Source of the DNA: Acytostelium subglobosum LB1
Taxonomy: Eukaryota; Evosea; Eumycetozoa; Acytosteliales; Acytosteliaceae
Assembly (NCBI RefSeq): GCF_000787575.1
Contig: NW_012236523.1
Location: forward strand, 621,854-685,853
Length of the DNA stretch: 64,000 nucleotides
Direction of reading: 5' to 3'
In this document: positions 36,896-48,448 of the stretch, piece after piece
How the letters are laid out: every line of letters starts with the position of its first letter
Numbering within the stretch: the stretch's first letter is position 1
The notes under the pieces: generated by a model
Told to the model about the DNA's origin: nothing
What the model saw: only the letters and a program-made list of their open reading frames with translations
The model's database searches: none
Position numbers and translations under genes: made by a program

Positions 36896-37349
36896 CCTCT
36901 CTATCTACCTCTATCTCTATCTATTATTACAAACTCACTCTTTGATGAAATGAAGTATTGGTTACACTTTAGGCTTGGCAAAGTATGCAAAGAAGAGCAA
37001 ATTTTTGCTTTCTTTTGATTCTTTTTTTGAAAGTATGAGTTCAACTTCAACTTTCAAGTTGTTTATTGGTGCACAATCAATTAGAGATAGAGATATACAT
37101 TACAGCTGTTATCATATAATAGGATGTAATATTGTATGATGTCGATTAAGTGTGTCGCTCGCGACTAGACAAATTTGAAGTACATCTACTTTAGATCTTG
37201 GATCTCAACAAGCTCCACTCGCTCAGCGCGACTTGTAGTAAATGGAACATCAATTATATATATTGTTATAACAATGACTTGTTATCTTTATTGAAGAGTT
37301 GGATTGATATGTCTGTTGTAGTCTTGGAGATAGAAGGGGCCATCTAGTT
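36896..37349. other. Intergenic
   Basis: 450 bases between the 5' end of the B-box gene and the 3' end of the colossin-like gene. A pyrimidine-rich leader sits before the B-box gene. Nothing coding was seen. Confidence 0.5.
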
Positions 37350-40200
37350 TCAAGACTTGATAACACCATACTTGATATCAAAGTTGGTTGCGGGCATTGT
37401 GAAGCAGTATTTGCCATCGACAAACTTGTTGTCTGTGCCAACTGGTCCGGAGATCCAGAACTTGGAGGTGTGTATAAGGGTCATGCAATAATCGCCTGGA
37501 GCTAGGTAACTGGAGTACTTGCCGTCAGTGCTTGTCACCTTGAAGTTTCTGATGTTTGCACCATCCTTAGTTGCGATAGTGCCATCAAAGTCCCATGTGG
37601 CGGGCTCGCCGGCGTCCCTAGCACCGTTCTTGTTCTGGTCCTCAAAGATCTCAACATTGAATGTTGCTGGCTTAACGACTCCGTACTTGACGTTCGTGTC
37701 AGCGTCGTTGGTCGTGGAGAAGCAGTATTTGCCATCGACGAACTTGTTGTCTGTGCCAACTGGGCCTGAGATCCATCCTCGGCCACTATGGTCAAGTCTG
37801 AGGCAGTAGTCTCCAACCTCTATATTGATGGACCACTTGCCGTCGTTGTTGGTCAAGTTAATATTCTGGATAAGGGTTCCGTCAGCCCTTGTTAGGTTGC
37901 CAACAAAGTCCCATGATGCAGGCTCGCCAGCGTCCCTGACGCCGTTCTTGTTAGAGTCGTCAAAGATCTCCAGGTTCAATTTGGTCTTGGGCATGACTCC
38001 GTAGAGGATGTTCATATCAGTGGCGCCTTGAGTGTAGCAGTACTTGTTGTCAACAAACTTATTGTCGTTGCCGACCACAGACGTGAGCCAGAACTTCTTG
38101 GTGTGCTCCAAAGTGATACAGTAGTCGCCAGGCGTAAGGTCAGTGCTCCACTTGCCAGTGTTGCTGTCCAAGGTAATTGGCATGACGAGGGTTCCATCCT
38201 TCTTGGTGATGTTGCCAACAAAGTCCCAGGCAGGCTTCTCTCCGGCATCCTTGTTTCCATTGATGTTGGAGTCGATGAAGACCTCAATATTGAGTTTGGA
38301 AGTTGAATTGGCGACCACACCGTACTTGATATCAGAACCGGAGGTTGTCTGTGTGAAGCAGTACTTGCCATCGACGAACTTGTTGTCGGTTCCCACAGGT
38401 CCCGACTTCCATCCATGGGATGAATGTTCAAGCGTGATGCAGTAATCGCCTGGCTCCAGCTTGGTGGTCCACTTGCCGTCGTTGGATTTGATGTTGATGG
38501 GCTGAACCAAGGTGCCATCCTTCTTGGTGATGTTGCCAACAAAGTCCCATGCTGGCTTCTCATCGGCATCCTTTGCTCCGTTCGAGTTGGTGTCAATAAA
38601 GATCTCGAGGCTTAGAGGGGCCTTGGGTATGACTCCGGCCTTGATGTTGAGCTGTCCAACTGGCATGGTGAAGCAGTACTTGCCATCAACGAACTTGTTA
38701 TCTGTTCCAACTGGACCTGAGACCCATAGTGTCTTGTGCTCCAGGTTCATACAGTAGTCGCCAGGCGATAGGATGCTGCTCCACTTGCCGTCCGTGCTCT
38801 TGACATCGATTGGCATAACCAAAGTGCCATCCTTCTTGGTGATGTTGCCAACAAAGTCCCAGGCAGGTGCCTCACCAGCGTCCAAGGCACCATTCTGGTT
38901 GCGGTCAATGAAGATCTCTAGGTTGACCTTCTGGTCGTCCCTGCCAATGGCGCCGTACATGGCGGTCATGTCGGTGGTGCCCATCGTGAAGCAGTACTTA
39001 TCGTTGGAGAACTTGTTGTCAGTGCCAAGGGGGCCTGAGATCCATTTTGTCTCATGATGCAGGATGACACAGTAGTCGCCTGGCTCAAGGTTGGTGCTCC
39101 ACTTGCCATCTTGGCTCTTCAAGTCAATCTTTTGGACGAGGGTGCCATCCTTCTTGGTGATGTTGCCAATAAAGTCCCAGGCAGGTGCCTCTCCGGCATC
39201 CTTGGCTCCGTTGCTGTTTGAATCAATGAAGANCTCCANNNTCAACTTGGCCTTGCCAANGACACCATACNTGAACTTGGTATCGGTCAAAGCTTGGGTG
39301 AAGCAGTACTTGTTGTTGACNAACTTGTTGTCNGTNCCAACTGGTCCGGTTANCCANCCATTGGTCTTATGATCGAGNGTCATGCAGTAGTCGCCNGGCT
39401 CGAGGTTGGTNNTCCAAATGCCAGTGTTGTTGGTCAAATCNATCTTTTGGACNAGNGTACCATCCTTCTTGGTGATGTTGCCAATAAAGTCCCANGCNGG
39501 TTGCTCACCAGCATCCTTGGCNCCATTCTGGTTGCGGTCGATGAAGATCTCAACCTCAACNTTGNCCTTGCCAACGACNCCATACTTGAGATNGGTACCA
39601 GCAGCTCCCTGNGTGAAGCAGTACTTGNNNTNGACNAACTTGTTNTCNGTGCCNACTGGTCCNGTNNTCCAGCCNNTGGTCTTNTGCTCGAGGGTCATGC
39701 AATAATCGCCAGGCGCAACGGTGGTGCTCCAAGAGCCATTGGTATTCGTCAAATCGATGGATTGAACGAGGGTACCATCCTTCTTGGTGATGTTGCCAAT
39801 AAAGTCCCATGCGGGTTGCTCACCAGCATCCTTGGCACCATTCTGGTTGCGATCGATGAAGACCTCAACACTTAGCTTTGGCAAAGGACTGGCGACGACT
39901 CCGTAGGGTACATTCAGGTCCTTGCTGGGCATTGTGAAGCAGTACTTGCCATCGACGAACTTGTTGTCGGTGCCAACTGGTCCTGAGATCCAGTGGCGGC
40001 TGACATGGTCAAGCTTGATGCAGTAGTCACCAGGAGCGAGCATGGTACTCCACTTGCCGTCGTTGCTCTTCAAGTCGATTGGTTGAACGAGCGTGCCATC
40101 CTTCTTTGTGATATTGCCGATAAAGTCCCAGGCGGGCAGCTCTGTGGCGTCTCTGGCACCATTCTTGTTGGAGTCAATGAAGACGGACAAAGTAAGTTTC
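37350..40200 (-). repeat. Nine tandem ~280-300 bp protein-coding repeats
   Basis: Each unit encodes one Cna-B/SdrD-like domain. Units begin near 40196, 39875, 39565, 39255, 38940, 38615, 38305, 37985 and 37660. The second, third and fourth are so alike at DNA level that the consensus has many N positions. Confidence 0.8.
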
Positions 40201-41575
40201 TTCTTCTCCTCGGGGATACCTGTTGTTGAAGCGGTAGTTGTGACTGAGGTAGAAGCAGTGGTGGCGGTGGTAGAGGCTGTGGTCGTGATTGGTGGCTGGC
40301 TAGTGGTTGACGCAGTGGTCGAGGCGGTGGTGGAGGCAGTTGTGGCGACGGTGGAGGCAGTTGTCGTGACTGGTGGATTGCTGGTAGTGGAGGCAGTGGT
40401 AGAAGCTGTCGTGGAAGCAGTGGTGGCGACAGTGGAAGCAGTGGTCGTCACTGGTGGCTTGCTGGTAGTTGAGGCAGTGGTAGAGGCCGTGGTGGAAGCA
40501 GTGGTTGCGACGGTGGAGGCAGTGGTCGTGACTGGTGGCTTGCTAGTAGTTGTTGCAATCGTCGTGGCCGTCGTAGTGGCTGTAGTGGCCGTAGTCGAGG
40601 CAATGGTCGAGGTTACTGGTGGCTTGCCAGTAGTTGTAACGGTAGTGGTAGCAGTGATTGTGCTAGTGGGCGATACCGTTGTTGACATCGAAGTTGATGC
40701 CGTTGTGGTGATTGTGGTTGTTGATGCAGACGAAGTTGCAGTCGTAGTGACTGTGGTAGTCTGGGTAATGGTGCTGACTGGCGACGTTGTGGTGGCGGTG
40801 GTCGAGACTGTGGTCGAGGTGGCACCCGCAACAGTACTGGCCACGGTCGACTGAGTCGAGACGGTGGTGGTGATGACACCCGAGGTCGCAGTTGTGGTCG
40901 CCGTTGTTGTTGCCGTGGTCGTCTGCGTAATTGTTGAGGCAGGCGAAGTTGTGGAGACAGTGGTCGTAACCGTGGTTGAGGCAACAGTCGAGACTGTGGC
41001 AGTGGTGGAGGCTGACGTCGATGAAGCCACTGAGCTGGCAACAGTCGACTGAGTGGACACCGTGGTTGAGGCCACAGAACTGGCGGTGGACGAAGCAACA
41101 GTGCTAGCAACAGTGCTGGCAACAGTTGATTGTGTGGATACTGTTGTTGTAGCTACTGAGCTGGCAACAGTCGACTGGGTGGAAACAGTTGTAGTTGCAC
41201 CAGTTGTAAGTGGGATACATTTTGGTTGGTTCAGCTGGTCAACCGAACATGTGAAGCCAACTGGACAACGCAAAAAGGTACACAAGCTTATGCACTTAGG
41301 CGCTAAGCTAGGCATAGGTTGGCAACAAACGAAACCTTGGCCACATGGTAAGTTGCATTCATTTGCATCTATATATTATTGTTTACAACAACAAAAACAA
41401 TAATATTAATAATTAAAATAATAATTATTATTTATAGGTTAATAATTATATTCCAAACTCCATCCAATCTATCAATCAAGTTTGTTAACCTACCTGACAA
41501 AGTGACGCTGGTAACAATAAGAATGAGTGCAAGTAGCACTATGGGACTCAAAGATGAGCGATGTTTAGTAAACAT
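37350..41575 (-). CDS. Secreted colossin-like repeat protein (SdrD/Cna-B-type domains)
   Basis: Two exons (41575-41494, 41368-37350) give 1366 residues. Exon 1 encodes a signal peptide (a basic start followed by the hydrophobic stretch IVLLALILIVTSV) and ends at the cleavage region. Exon 2 begins with a short Cys-rich follistatin-like motif (CNLPCGQGFVCC and CPVGFTC). About 340 residues of Thr/Ser/Val/Ala repeats follow, likely O-glycosylated. Nine ~95-residue beta-sandwich repeats then follow, each with FIDxNxNGxxDAGE (a calcium-loop-like start), WDFxGNITKKDG, PGDYC and GTDNKFVDxKYCF. This is the layout of Dictyostelium colossins. No membrane anchor is visible, so an extracellular matrix or coat protein is likely. 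Ambiguous bases cluster at 39233-39684. Confidence 0.85.
39233..39684. other. Cluster of ambiguous bases
   Basis: Dozens of single N positions fall inside near-identical repeats of the colossin-like gene. They most likely reflect mixed reads from several repeat units or alleles. Confidence 0.9.
40290..40610 (-). repeat. 81 bp minisatellite in the Thr-rich stalk
   Basis: About four tandem copies of a 27-residue unit starting PPVTTTASTVATTASTTAS. They differ mainly at silent positions. Confidence 0.7.
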
Positions 41576-42515
41576 ATCTCTGACTCTCTGGCAGGGTCTA
41601 CTATTTTGTTGTATATATTACTATATTACTATATGTTGTAAATAAGTAATTGATTATGTTATGCTAAGAGGGATGGCCATCCCTGATTTTAAAGTAGGAG
41701 GTAGTAGCAGGTTGATCTGCTTCCTTGGTTGCTGGCATTGATTGCTTGCTTGCTAGCTTGCTTGGCTAAGGTAATATAAGTGTGTGGTAGGTAAAGTGTT
41801 AATCATTGTTGTTAGAGTGGTAACAAATGATGTGCATATGAGTAGTGGATGACTGTCCTCATCATTGTTGTAGTAGTGGTAGAGGTGGGGTGTAGACCTA
41901 CCTGAATATTGAAGCAAACACACTCCTCCACTCCAGGCTGACAGTGTGTGTGCTTTAGAATGAGGTCAGGTGAGTGATTAGTGATAGCCAGCCAGCCAGC
42001 CAGCCAGCCCGGGTGCCTCCTACTTGGGCAGAGTGATGGAATTATCCATCACAGTGATTGCATGCTGGCTCACGGGGTACTAATCCTCAATGATGTTGCC
42101 TTCACCGCCACACCATCCCTCAACGCCTATCTCCTCGAGTGGCTCAACTACAAAAACAACAACAACTTCATTGTTGATTGATTGAAGTCACCTCAATCAC
42201 ATCGAGACCACTACGTAGAAGTAGTAGTAATTCTCCTCTCGTGATTAATTCAATCGATTGATTCCATTTACCAACGATTGATAGTATTCTGTTCTGCTGT
42301 TGTAGTGAGAAGTAATGTCCTTGATGAACATGATGATGATGATGATGTTGACATGTTGCGCCAATGAATGTTAATTTGGACTCTTAATTCTACACGCTAC
42401 TCTATCTCTATCTCTTTCTCTATCACTACATTCTATTTGTTTGAATGAATGAATGATTGATTTTCAAGTTTATGCTTATCTTGTTCAAGACTGAGAGATA
42501 GACATAGAGATAAAT
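41576..42515. other. Long intergenic region with short palindrome and CCAG repeat
   Basis: 940 bases between two divergent genes. It holds a perfect 14-base palindrome GGGATGGCCATCCC near 41670, (CAGC)n at about 41989-42008 and a (GATGAT)n run near 42328. No supported gene. Confidence 0.5.
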
Positions 42516-43823
42516 ATGGACAATACTGTCAACAACAACAACAATAATGACACCAATGACACCAAAGACAATGTTACATGTCAATCACATGGAAAGAAGG
42601 AGAAGTTTATTTGTTTGGATTGTAATGTGATGTTGTGTAGTATATGTTTGTTGGACTCTCACGGTGGACATAAGTTGGATCACATCGATCGTATTAAACA
42701 GAATATAATCAAGAGAGATCATAAATCATTGTGGTGTACACCAAGATTGAATCATATATGGAGTACAGTCAAGAGTAATGCCAAGTCCTATCAATCATTG
42801 AAGGAGCAACATGAAGATGTTGGCAAACACTTTACTCAGCTGTACAATATGCTCATGGTACAAGAGCATATGTTCAAAAAACCTCTGGTTGATCAAATGG
42901 AACAGGTCAAATCATTGGTCGTTGACATTGTCGGTGAGATCAAGGATATCAATCATATCATCAACTTGGAGCATCCATCTGCATCAACAACAACTTTGGT
43001 CGATGAGCAAGATGTTGTTGACATTGAACAGATGATCAACACCATAACAACATCTACATCGGTCAATCAGTTCATCATTGATGCCACGCAAGCATCATCC
43101 TCATCAACATCACGACCACTCAACGATGATGAACTGATTAGTATGATCAAGAACCATGCCAAACATATGCAACTTCGTCCTTATGTTGGTAAATCAAAGT
43201 TTGGTGATGTTTTTGTGGATACAGAGGAATTCAAATCGATTGTGTCTTTTGTATTCAACTCTGGATCACTTCACAAGAAGGAGCATACAAAGATGTACAT
43301 CGAAATGCTCAAGAGTATCATCACATTCGACCTTAAACAACATAAGGAATATGGAATAGTTCAACCCAAGACAAGGCTCCAAACGCAGTTGCTTCTGGTG
43401 TGTAGGGAGGAGTACGAAAAGGTTAGCAAGCTGTTGGAGACATTCGATGCGCTGCCAATCAAACACACCGAAGCCCAACGCATGGAGTTCATGTTGAGAG
43501 AATTCAAGATCGATGGCGTTTACAATTTTATCGGTGAGCTGTACAACGCCTGTTTACTCGATGATCGCCTCATTTCAGATATCCTAAACGATAATCTTGG
43601 TACAACAACCAATCATCCCATTAAAACCAAGGTGACATGCGTCTGCAGTTTGATGGAGTCAGTCGGAAAGAAACTCAGTACAATCAACAATGCAGCTTTG
43701 GTTAGTTGCTTCGATAAATTGATACCAATGATCAGTCCAACTTCCCAGGTATCGTTAAATATCAAAAACAAGATCAGGATTGTCGTTCAACTGAGGGACA
43801 ACGGATGGAATAAACTTATTTAA
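42516..43823 (+). CDS. B-box protein fused to a MIF4G-like domain
   Basis: Single exon, 435 residues. A short Asn/Asp-rich start precedes a B-box zinc finger at ~22-58 (ligands CQSH, CLDC, CSIC, HGGH). Residues ~85-150 are a predicted coiled coil. The second half (~215-435) has the helical pattern of eIF4G middle domains: LLLVCREEYEK, then RMEFMLREFKIDGVYNFIGEL, a CVCSLMESVGKKL helix, and a final IRIVVQLRDNGW, matching the conserved IRFMLQDVLDLRxNxW end of MIF4G. MIF4G domains bind eIF4A-type helicases or RNA complexes, so a role in mRNA control is plausible. Unlike the B-box gene at 35132-36895 it has no SAM-like module. The start ATG follows an AT-rich leader. Confidence 0.75.
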   Translation: MDNTVNNNNNNDTNDTKDNVTCQSHGKKEKFICLDCNVMLCSICLLDSHGGHKLDHIDRIKQNIIKRDHKSLWCTPRLNHIWSTVKSNAKSYQSLKEQHEDVGKHFTQLYNMLMVQEHMFKKPLVDQMEQVKSLVVDIVGEIKDINHIINLEHPSASTTTLVDEQDVVDIEQMINTITTSTSVNQFIIDATQASSSSTSRPLNDDELISMIKNHAKHMQLRPYVGKSKFGDVFVDTEEFKSIVSFVFNSGSLHKKEHTKMYIEMLKSIITFDLKQHKEYGIVQPKTRLQTQLLLVCREEYEKVSKLLETFDALPIKHTEAQRMEFMLREFKIDGVYNFIGELYNACLLDDRLISDILNDNLGTTTNHPIKTKVTCVCSLMESVGKKLSTINNAALVSCFDKLIPMISPTSQVSLNIKNKIRIVVQLRDNGWNKLI

Positions 43824-44777
43824 ATCTGGTCTCGGCATCCTTCATTTCTCTCCGCAGCTGGCCAATCATTCACACCTAGTTAACCAACATGCTGTCGCTT
43901 TCAAGAAGTTATTTATTGAAGTGGGTATGTAGAGATGTCCAGAGTGAAAGTGTTTACATCCCCAATGAAATGAATGAGAATGTTTGGACCAACTTCAGGA
44001 AGTGGTTGGGGTATCTCCGGCCAGAAAGGAATAGTAACAGTGCATATTTATTCATCGACATTATAGCCCTCCTGGTCTTCATTGTCCACACCCTCCACTC
44101 TCATGTCTTGGACTCCAGGACAGGAAAACATCAGTGAATGTCTGTAGCCGAACCAACTTTTGTTGGGTCTGTTGTTGGTTGTTGAGAAGAATTGGTGAGA
44201 GTGGTTGGGGAAAGAGCTGGTAAGTTTGAAGGGATGCTTGTACCTCGAAAATATGGACTGGAGTCTGTTCCTTCTGACTAGCGACCTGAGGATGAATGAA
44301 ACGAAGTGGATGTCCAGGTTGAGGAATAAGTAGATTCCGTTGACAGTAGAGGTGAATATTCAACTTTTCACCATCAATTATTATACCTGATTGTACTCCA
44401 CCTCTTATCCACTTTATCATCTTTTGGCGTATTCTTAGACAATGTATGGAGTTCTCTTGAGATGGTATCGGTGGGTACGACTTGTTCTAAATCACAAAAC
44501 TAGTTGCATGTTGAGCAAAGTGTTCCCTTCTATCCTGAACTGGTACAGATTTGTAAAGTTCATCTGTAATATATGCAGAATCTGGTCCCCTGATGATGAA
44601 TGAGTTAGAAAATATTATTTATATTATTTATTATATGTACAATATAGCTGATGACTCTCCTGTATTTATATAGAATCTTGACTCCGAGTTAAGTGCATGT
44701 CCATGGGAGGTGTCATCGTATAATGCCCAAGTACACAGCTGACTTCCCCTTGGCGCTGCAGCGCATCCTGGACACGA
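43824..44777. other. Intergenic with unassigned short ORFs
   Basis: Short open stretches at about 43889-44137 (plus) and 44079-44420 (minus) have no recognisable family. They could be remnants or unfound exons; I do not call genes. The right end holds one arm of a GC-rich inverted repeat. Confidence 0.4.
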
Positions 44778-44873
44778 TCACACCAATCGTCCTGAAGTGC
44801 ACCACCAATCAATCAGTGTGCTGCAACTCCAACCTGATCTACCACTTGCGGTGCTGCAGCGCCAAGGGGAAGT
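44742..44873. repeat. Perfect 21 bp inverted repeat in a GC-rich island
   Basis: Arm 44742-44762 (ACTTCCCCTTGGCGCTGCAG plus C) and its exact reverse complement at 44853-44873 are separated by 90 bases. The ~170-base island is far richer in GC than its flanks. Confidence 0.85.
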
Positions 44874-45206
44874 TGCGCAGCAAGCTGAACAGCAGCAGGA
44901 TGCTAGTTCTGCGATCTGCCTTGATAATTGGAAGGCCATTGTTTTGATATATATTTTAGTATCTCCAATGAATTCCATTCTTGCAATTGGATTTAGTAGT
45001 ATCAATTGTTCACGTTGTTCATCCGTGTATAGATCATTTGGAAACAATATTTGAATGTCCAAACTCCTTTCCACTGGTAACACTATTGAATATTGATTGA
45101 CCAACTCAATAACCAGATTTGGATTATTATTAATAAATGTATCATATCTCCCTGGAATGATTATCCAAGGGAATTCTATTAATATTAATTGATTATTTGT
45201 AGCCAT
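44778..45206 (-). CDS. Orphan ORF of unknown function
   Basis: About 142 residues if started at the ATG for [12 protein letters not shown]; an in-frame upstream extension to 45284 is mostly Ile runs and unlikely to be coding. Residues 1-100 look protein-like ([37 protein letters not shown]) but match no family I know. The last ~40 residues become Cys/Ser/Trp-rich where the frame enters the GC-rich inverted-repeat island. The original C-terminus or a splice site may therefore have been replaced by an insertion there. Existence as a gene is moderately supported; the end is doubtful. Confidence 0.4.
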   Translation of the reverse strand: MATNNQLILIEFPWIIIPGRYDTFINNNPNLVIELVNQYSIVLPVERSLDIQILFPNDLYTDEQREQLILLNPIARMEFIGDTKIYIKTMAFQLSRQIAELASCCCSACCATSPWRCSTASGRSGWSCSTLIDWWCTSGRLV

Positions 45207-45530
45207 TATTATTATTATTATTATTTGAATAATTAACGAATAAGTATAACTCATGATTGATTGATTAGGCCTTGGGTGGATCATGGTGTATTTATAAAAT
45301 ATTGCTGATGACCAAAGAAGGCTATATGTTCCAACTCCAACAATGAATGGTCATCCCAAACATCAAGAGTATCTCGCACCTGTCCTAAGCCTCGCGCTCT
45401 CTTCAACATGTGATTGAATGAATGATGTCGTTGTTTATGCCATTGATAACCTATGGCCTGTGAATGAATGAATGATTAATTGAATGAATGTTGATGTCGT
45501 CCCAGCGACCTCACATCACATGACATCACA
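45207..45530. other. Intergenic
   Basis: About 320 bases with poly-ATT and GAATGAAT runs; no gene or structured element seen. Confidence 0.5.
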
Positions 45531-46118
45531 TCACTTCAATGAGCTTCGCACTCTCTCTAGGTTCTTGGCAATCTTGTCCTTCTCTTTGAGCACGTTGTCC
45601 CATTGTTGCATCTGCTTCTGTATCGTATCGGGAGTCAGTTGTTTGTGGAAGAGGTCACTGTTGATTGGTAGCGTAGTGGTGGCCAGTTCAAAGTCGGCCG
45701 GTTCAAAGATGGGCGAGATATAGAGTAGGTTGGCATTGACAATCTCATTATGCAGATCACGCAAGGCGTTGCTGATCTCCACTTTGATGGCATATGCACG
45801 GTCTATATGCTGCTGCTGTGTTGACAATGCTGTGTTGACAAGATGCAACAACTCACTGTTGAGTGCCATCAACTTATCAATCTTATCATCTATTGGAGTT
45901 TTTTGTGCCATCATCATCTGTTGCTGTTGTTGTAATTGTTGTGGCGTTGTAGTCATTAACAGTTGAGGAGGTGGTGTACCCATAAACTGTTGTTGTTGTT
46001 GTTGTTGTTGTTGCTGTTGTTGCTGTTGCTGTTGTTGCATTTGTTGAGGTTGTTGTTGCTGCATTTGTTGTTGATGTGATGCAACAGCATTGATAGCATT
46101 CATCTGTGGAGATGACAT
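45531..46118 (-). CDS. Gln-rich coiled-coil protein, possibly a Mediator-type subunit
   Basis: Single exon, 195 residues. The first ~70 residues are Gln-rich with an 18-residue Q run and many Met. Residues ~75-130 form a long amphipathic helix (DDKIDKLMALNSELLHLV and on to LRDLHNEIV), followed by an FEPADFEL segment and a final charged helix (WDNVLKEKDKIAKNLERV). A poly-Q head with two coiled-coil helices is common in small Mediator subunits such as MED28-30. The motif evidence is too weak to name one. It is divergent from the FAM114-like gene, with 238 bases between the two starts. Confidence 0.65.
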   Translation of the reverse strand: MSSPQMNAINAVASHQQQMQQQQPQQMQQQQQQQQQQQQQQQQQFMGTPPPQLLMTTTPQQLQQQQQMMMAQKTPIDDKIDKLMALNSELLHLVNTALSTQQQHIDRAYAIKVEISNALRDLHNEIVNANLLYISPIFEPADFELATTTLPINSDLFHKQLTPDTIQKQMQQWDNVLKEKDKIAKNLERVRSSLK

Positions 46119-46356
46119 CTTGTTGTTATATATGTTACAATGTTGTATCTGTAACTTGATGAATGATTCAAGTCAACTAAATGTCAAAATTGAGAAGTTC
46201 AAGTGATAGATGTGGTGCAAGGTGGGTGAACAAGGTCGACTCTCACACCTTTAACTGTTCACTCTTTCATCAATCAATGTCATCCTCTTACCTTTATTAT
46301 TATATGTTGTTGTTGAATAGATAGATAGATAGAGATAATAATAATAATAATATATA

Positions 46357-48406
46357 ATGGCTGGAAAAAAGAGAGGAAATAGAAAGAAGGATGTTGTTAG
46401 TGATGATCAACAAGAAGATAATCAACAAAATGAACAACAAGAACAAGAACAACAACAAGAACAGGAAGTGATAATGAATGATATTGTTGATGTATCTATT
46501 GTGAATAATGTAGAGCAATCACAACCAGAACAACAACAACAACAAGAGAAAGATGAACCTACTCATCAAACAGAGACAAAGGTTGCTGAACAAATTGAGA
46601 AGGAGGACGACACAGAAGAAGTAGAACAACCTCAGCCAAAGACTGAGAACAAGCAAGATGTTAAAGAGGTTGAAGAGAAGCCTCAGCCTCCTGTTGAACC
46701 AACAAAGGTCACCTCATCATCACCACCTCCACAACGACAGCAGGAGCAGCAACAACCCAAGCCACAACAACAGCCACAACCAAAGCCACAGCCACAGCCA
46801 CAGCCACAACAATCATCTGGAGGCTGGGGTGGTTGGTTCTCGAGTGTGGCAAGCGCAGTCACATCAACAGTCACTTCAACAATCACTTCAATCACAACTG
46901 ATGATGAACCAGATCCTGAACCACTCACATTGTACAGAAAGGATGGTCCGGTGACCACAACATCAACAAAGAAGCCTGAGCAACAGCAGTCGTCTGCTGA
47001 ACAAAAGAAGACAGAGCAACAACATGAAGATGCCGAGGATGATGAGGATGTTGAGACAAAGAATGAAGACATTGCACAAGACGATGAGGAGGAGAATGTA
47101 GAAGGAACAAAGAAGGCTGAGGACGATGATGAAGATGATGTCGAAGGACTGTTGAATGTTCTCGACAAGGGTGTCTTTAAGACGGCCGATATCATCGCTG
47201 GATCATTGTTCTATGCTGGCAATCTGTTCTCCAGTGGACTAAAGACAGTGCAAGAGAATGCCAAGATTGAGAATGTCAAGGGGTTGGCTCATGACGTGGC
47301 CAACATCTCCCTCGAGACTACCAGGAAGGCGACCAACTCAGAGATATACGGCAAGGGACAGAAGATTGCCTCGCAGATGATGGACACGTCGGTGGAGCGT
47401 CTCGAGTCTGTTGGACAGCGCGCCTACACACTCTTTGCCGAGACTAAGAAGAACATGGCCCAGCCAGGCGCAGCTGGTGGCAGTCCTCCAACTGGCTCGA
47501 CCGCACCAGGCTCACCTCCAGGTACCTCCACATCCACAACCACCACATCCTCGACCTCGGCGACCAAGAACAAGGTGACATCGATCACTTTGGAGGGCGA
47601 TGTAGTGTTCCCCGACAACCAGTTTGACAGCGCGCGATGCTTTGAGCACTTCAAAATACCGACGACACAGCAAGAGATCGAGAGGATATCAATAGAGTCC
47701 ACGATGAAGATTCATCAGTTCAATCGCAAGGTGCCCAAGGACATGAAGTCCGCCGTGGAGGCACTGTTCACCGAGATCAAGGAGACGATGGAGGACGACA
47801 CATTGGTGATGAATGAGAAGCCCAAGTCATTGACCACCAGCAACCAATCATTCGAGTTGGAGGAGCAGTACAATGAGTACTTTGGTGCACTGCAGGAGTA
47901 TCTGCCCAAGTTGTCAAGTCAATCGCAACAGGCAGCACTCTGTCGTGGTCTTGAGAAGATGATTCACCTGGCATCCATCGGTATCGAATTGATCAACTCC
48001 ATCGCACAATCAGACATGGATCAGAAGCAAGATAACACCTCCAGCGCACAAGACGACACTCAACGCAAGGAGTCAACACTCTCCAAAGCCAAAGACTATT
48101 CATACCTAATCAACAAGATTGTATCAGTATGTATCCATTGATACTGGAATCATTCCAATCACTCACTTGCTCACATTGAAATCATTCCATTCCAATCAAT
48201 CAAAATAGGACACCAAGAGTATCTCATCAGTGATCACAGAGATTGTAAAGACAAAGCAGAATCCACAGACGAGGAAGTATTTGAATACCATATCAATTGA
48301 GACGAACAACGTCATATCGACCATCACAGACGCAAGGGGATGCTTCGTTGCCATCTGTTCATTATTGTACATCAATTCCAGTCCACCTCGTGCCGCCAAA
48401 CAATAA
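46357..48406 (+). CDS. FAM114-like protein
   Basis: Two exons (46357-48126, 48209-48406) give 655 residues. Residues 1-150 are Gln/Glu/Pro-rich and disordered. The family signature starts with GGWGGWFSSVASAV at ~155, as in FAM114A1/A2 where a Trp-Gly-rich helix follows a disordered head. An acidic stretch then leads to LLNVLDKGVFKTADIIAGSL, and a long helical region contains LEDxxG-like and SVERLESVG segments. The second exon supplies the final helices. FAM114 proteins are cytosolic, Rab2- and Golgi-linked in animals; the same role here is inference. The start follows an AT-rich leader with (GATA)n and (ATA)n runs. Confidence 0.75.
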
Positions 48407-48448
48407 ATATCGCGATCGCAACTTCAATCAATCATTCATTTTACAACG

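Noticed and set aside
37350-40200. Regular repeats that could suggest a CRISPR array
   Set aside because: Units are ~290 bp, coding, in frame and without spacers; they are protein domains in a eukaryote.
40093-41403. Long plus-strand Val/Glu-rich ORFs
   Set aside because: Antisense reading of the Thr/Ser repeats of the colossin-like stalk.
43889-44420. Two overlapping ORFs on opposite strands
   Set aside because: No family, motif or splice pattern supports either; kept only as a note on the spacer.
46683-47195. Minus-strand Ser/Cys-rich ORF
   Set aside because: Antisense of the Gln/Glu-rich part of the FAM114-like gene.
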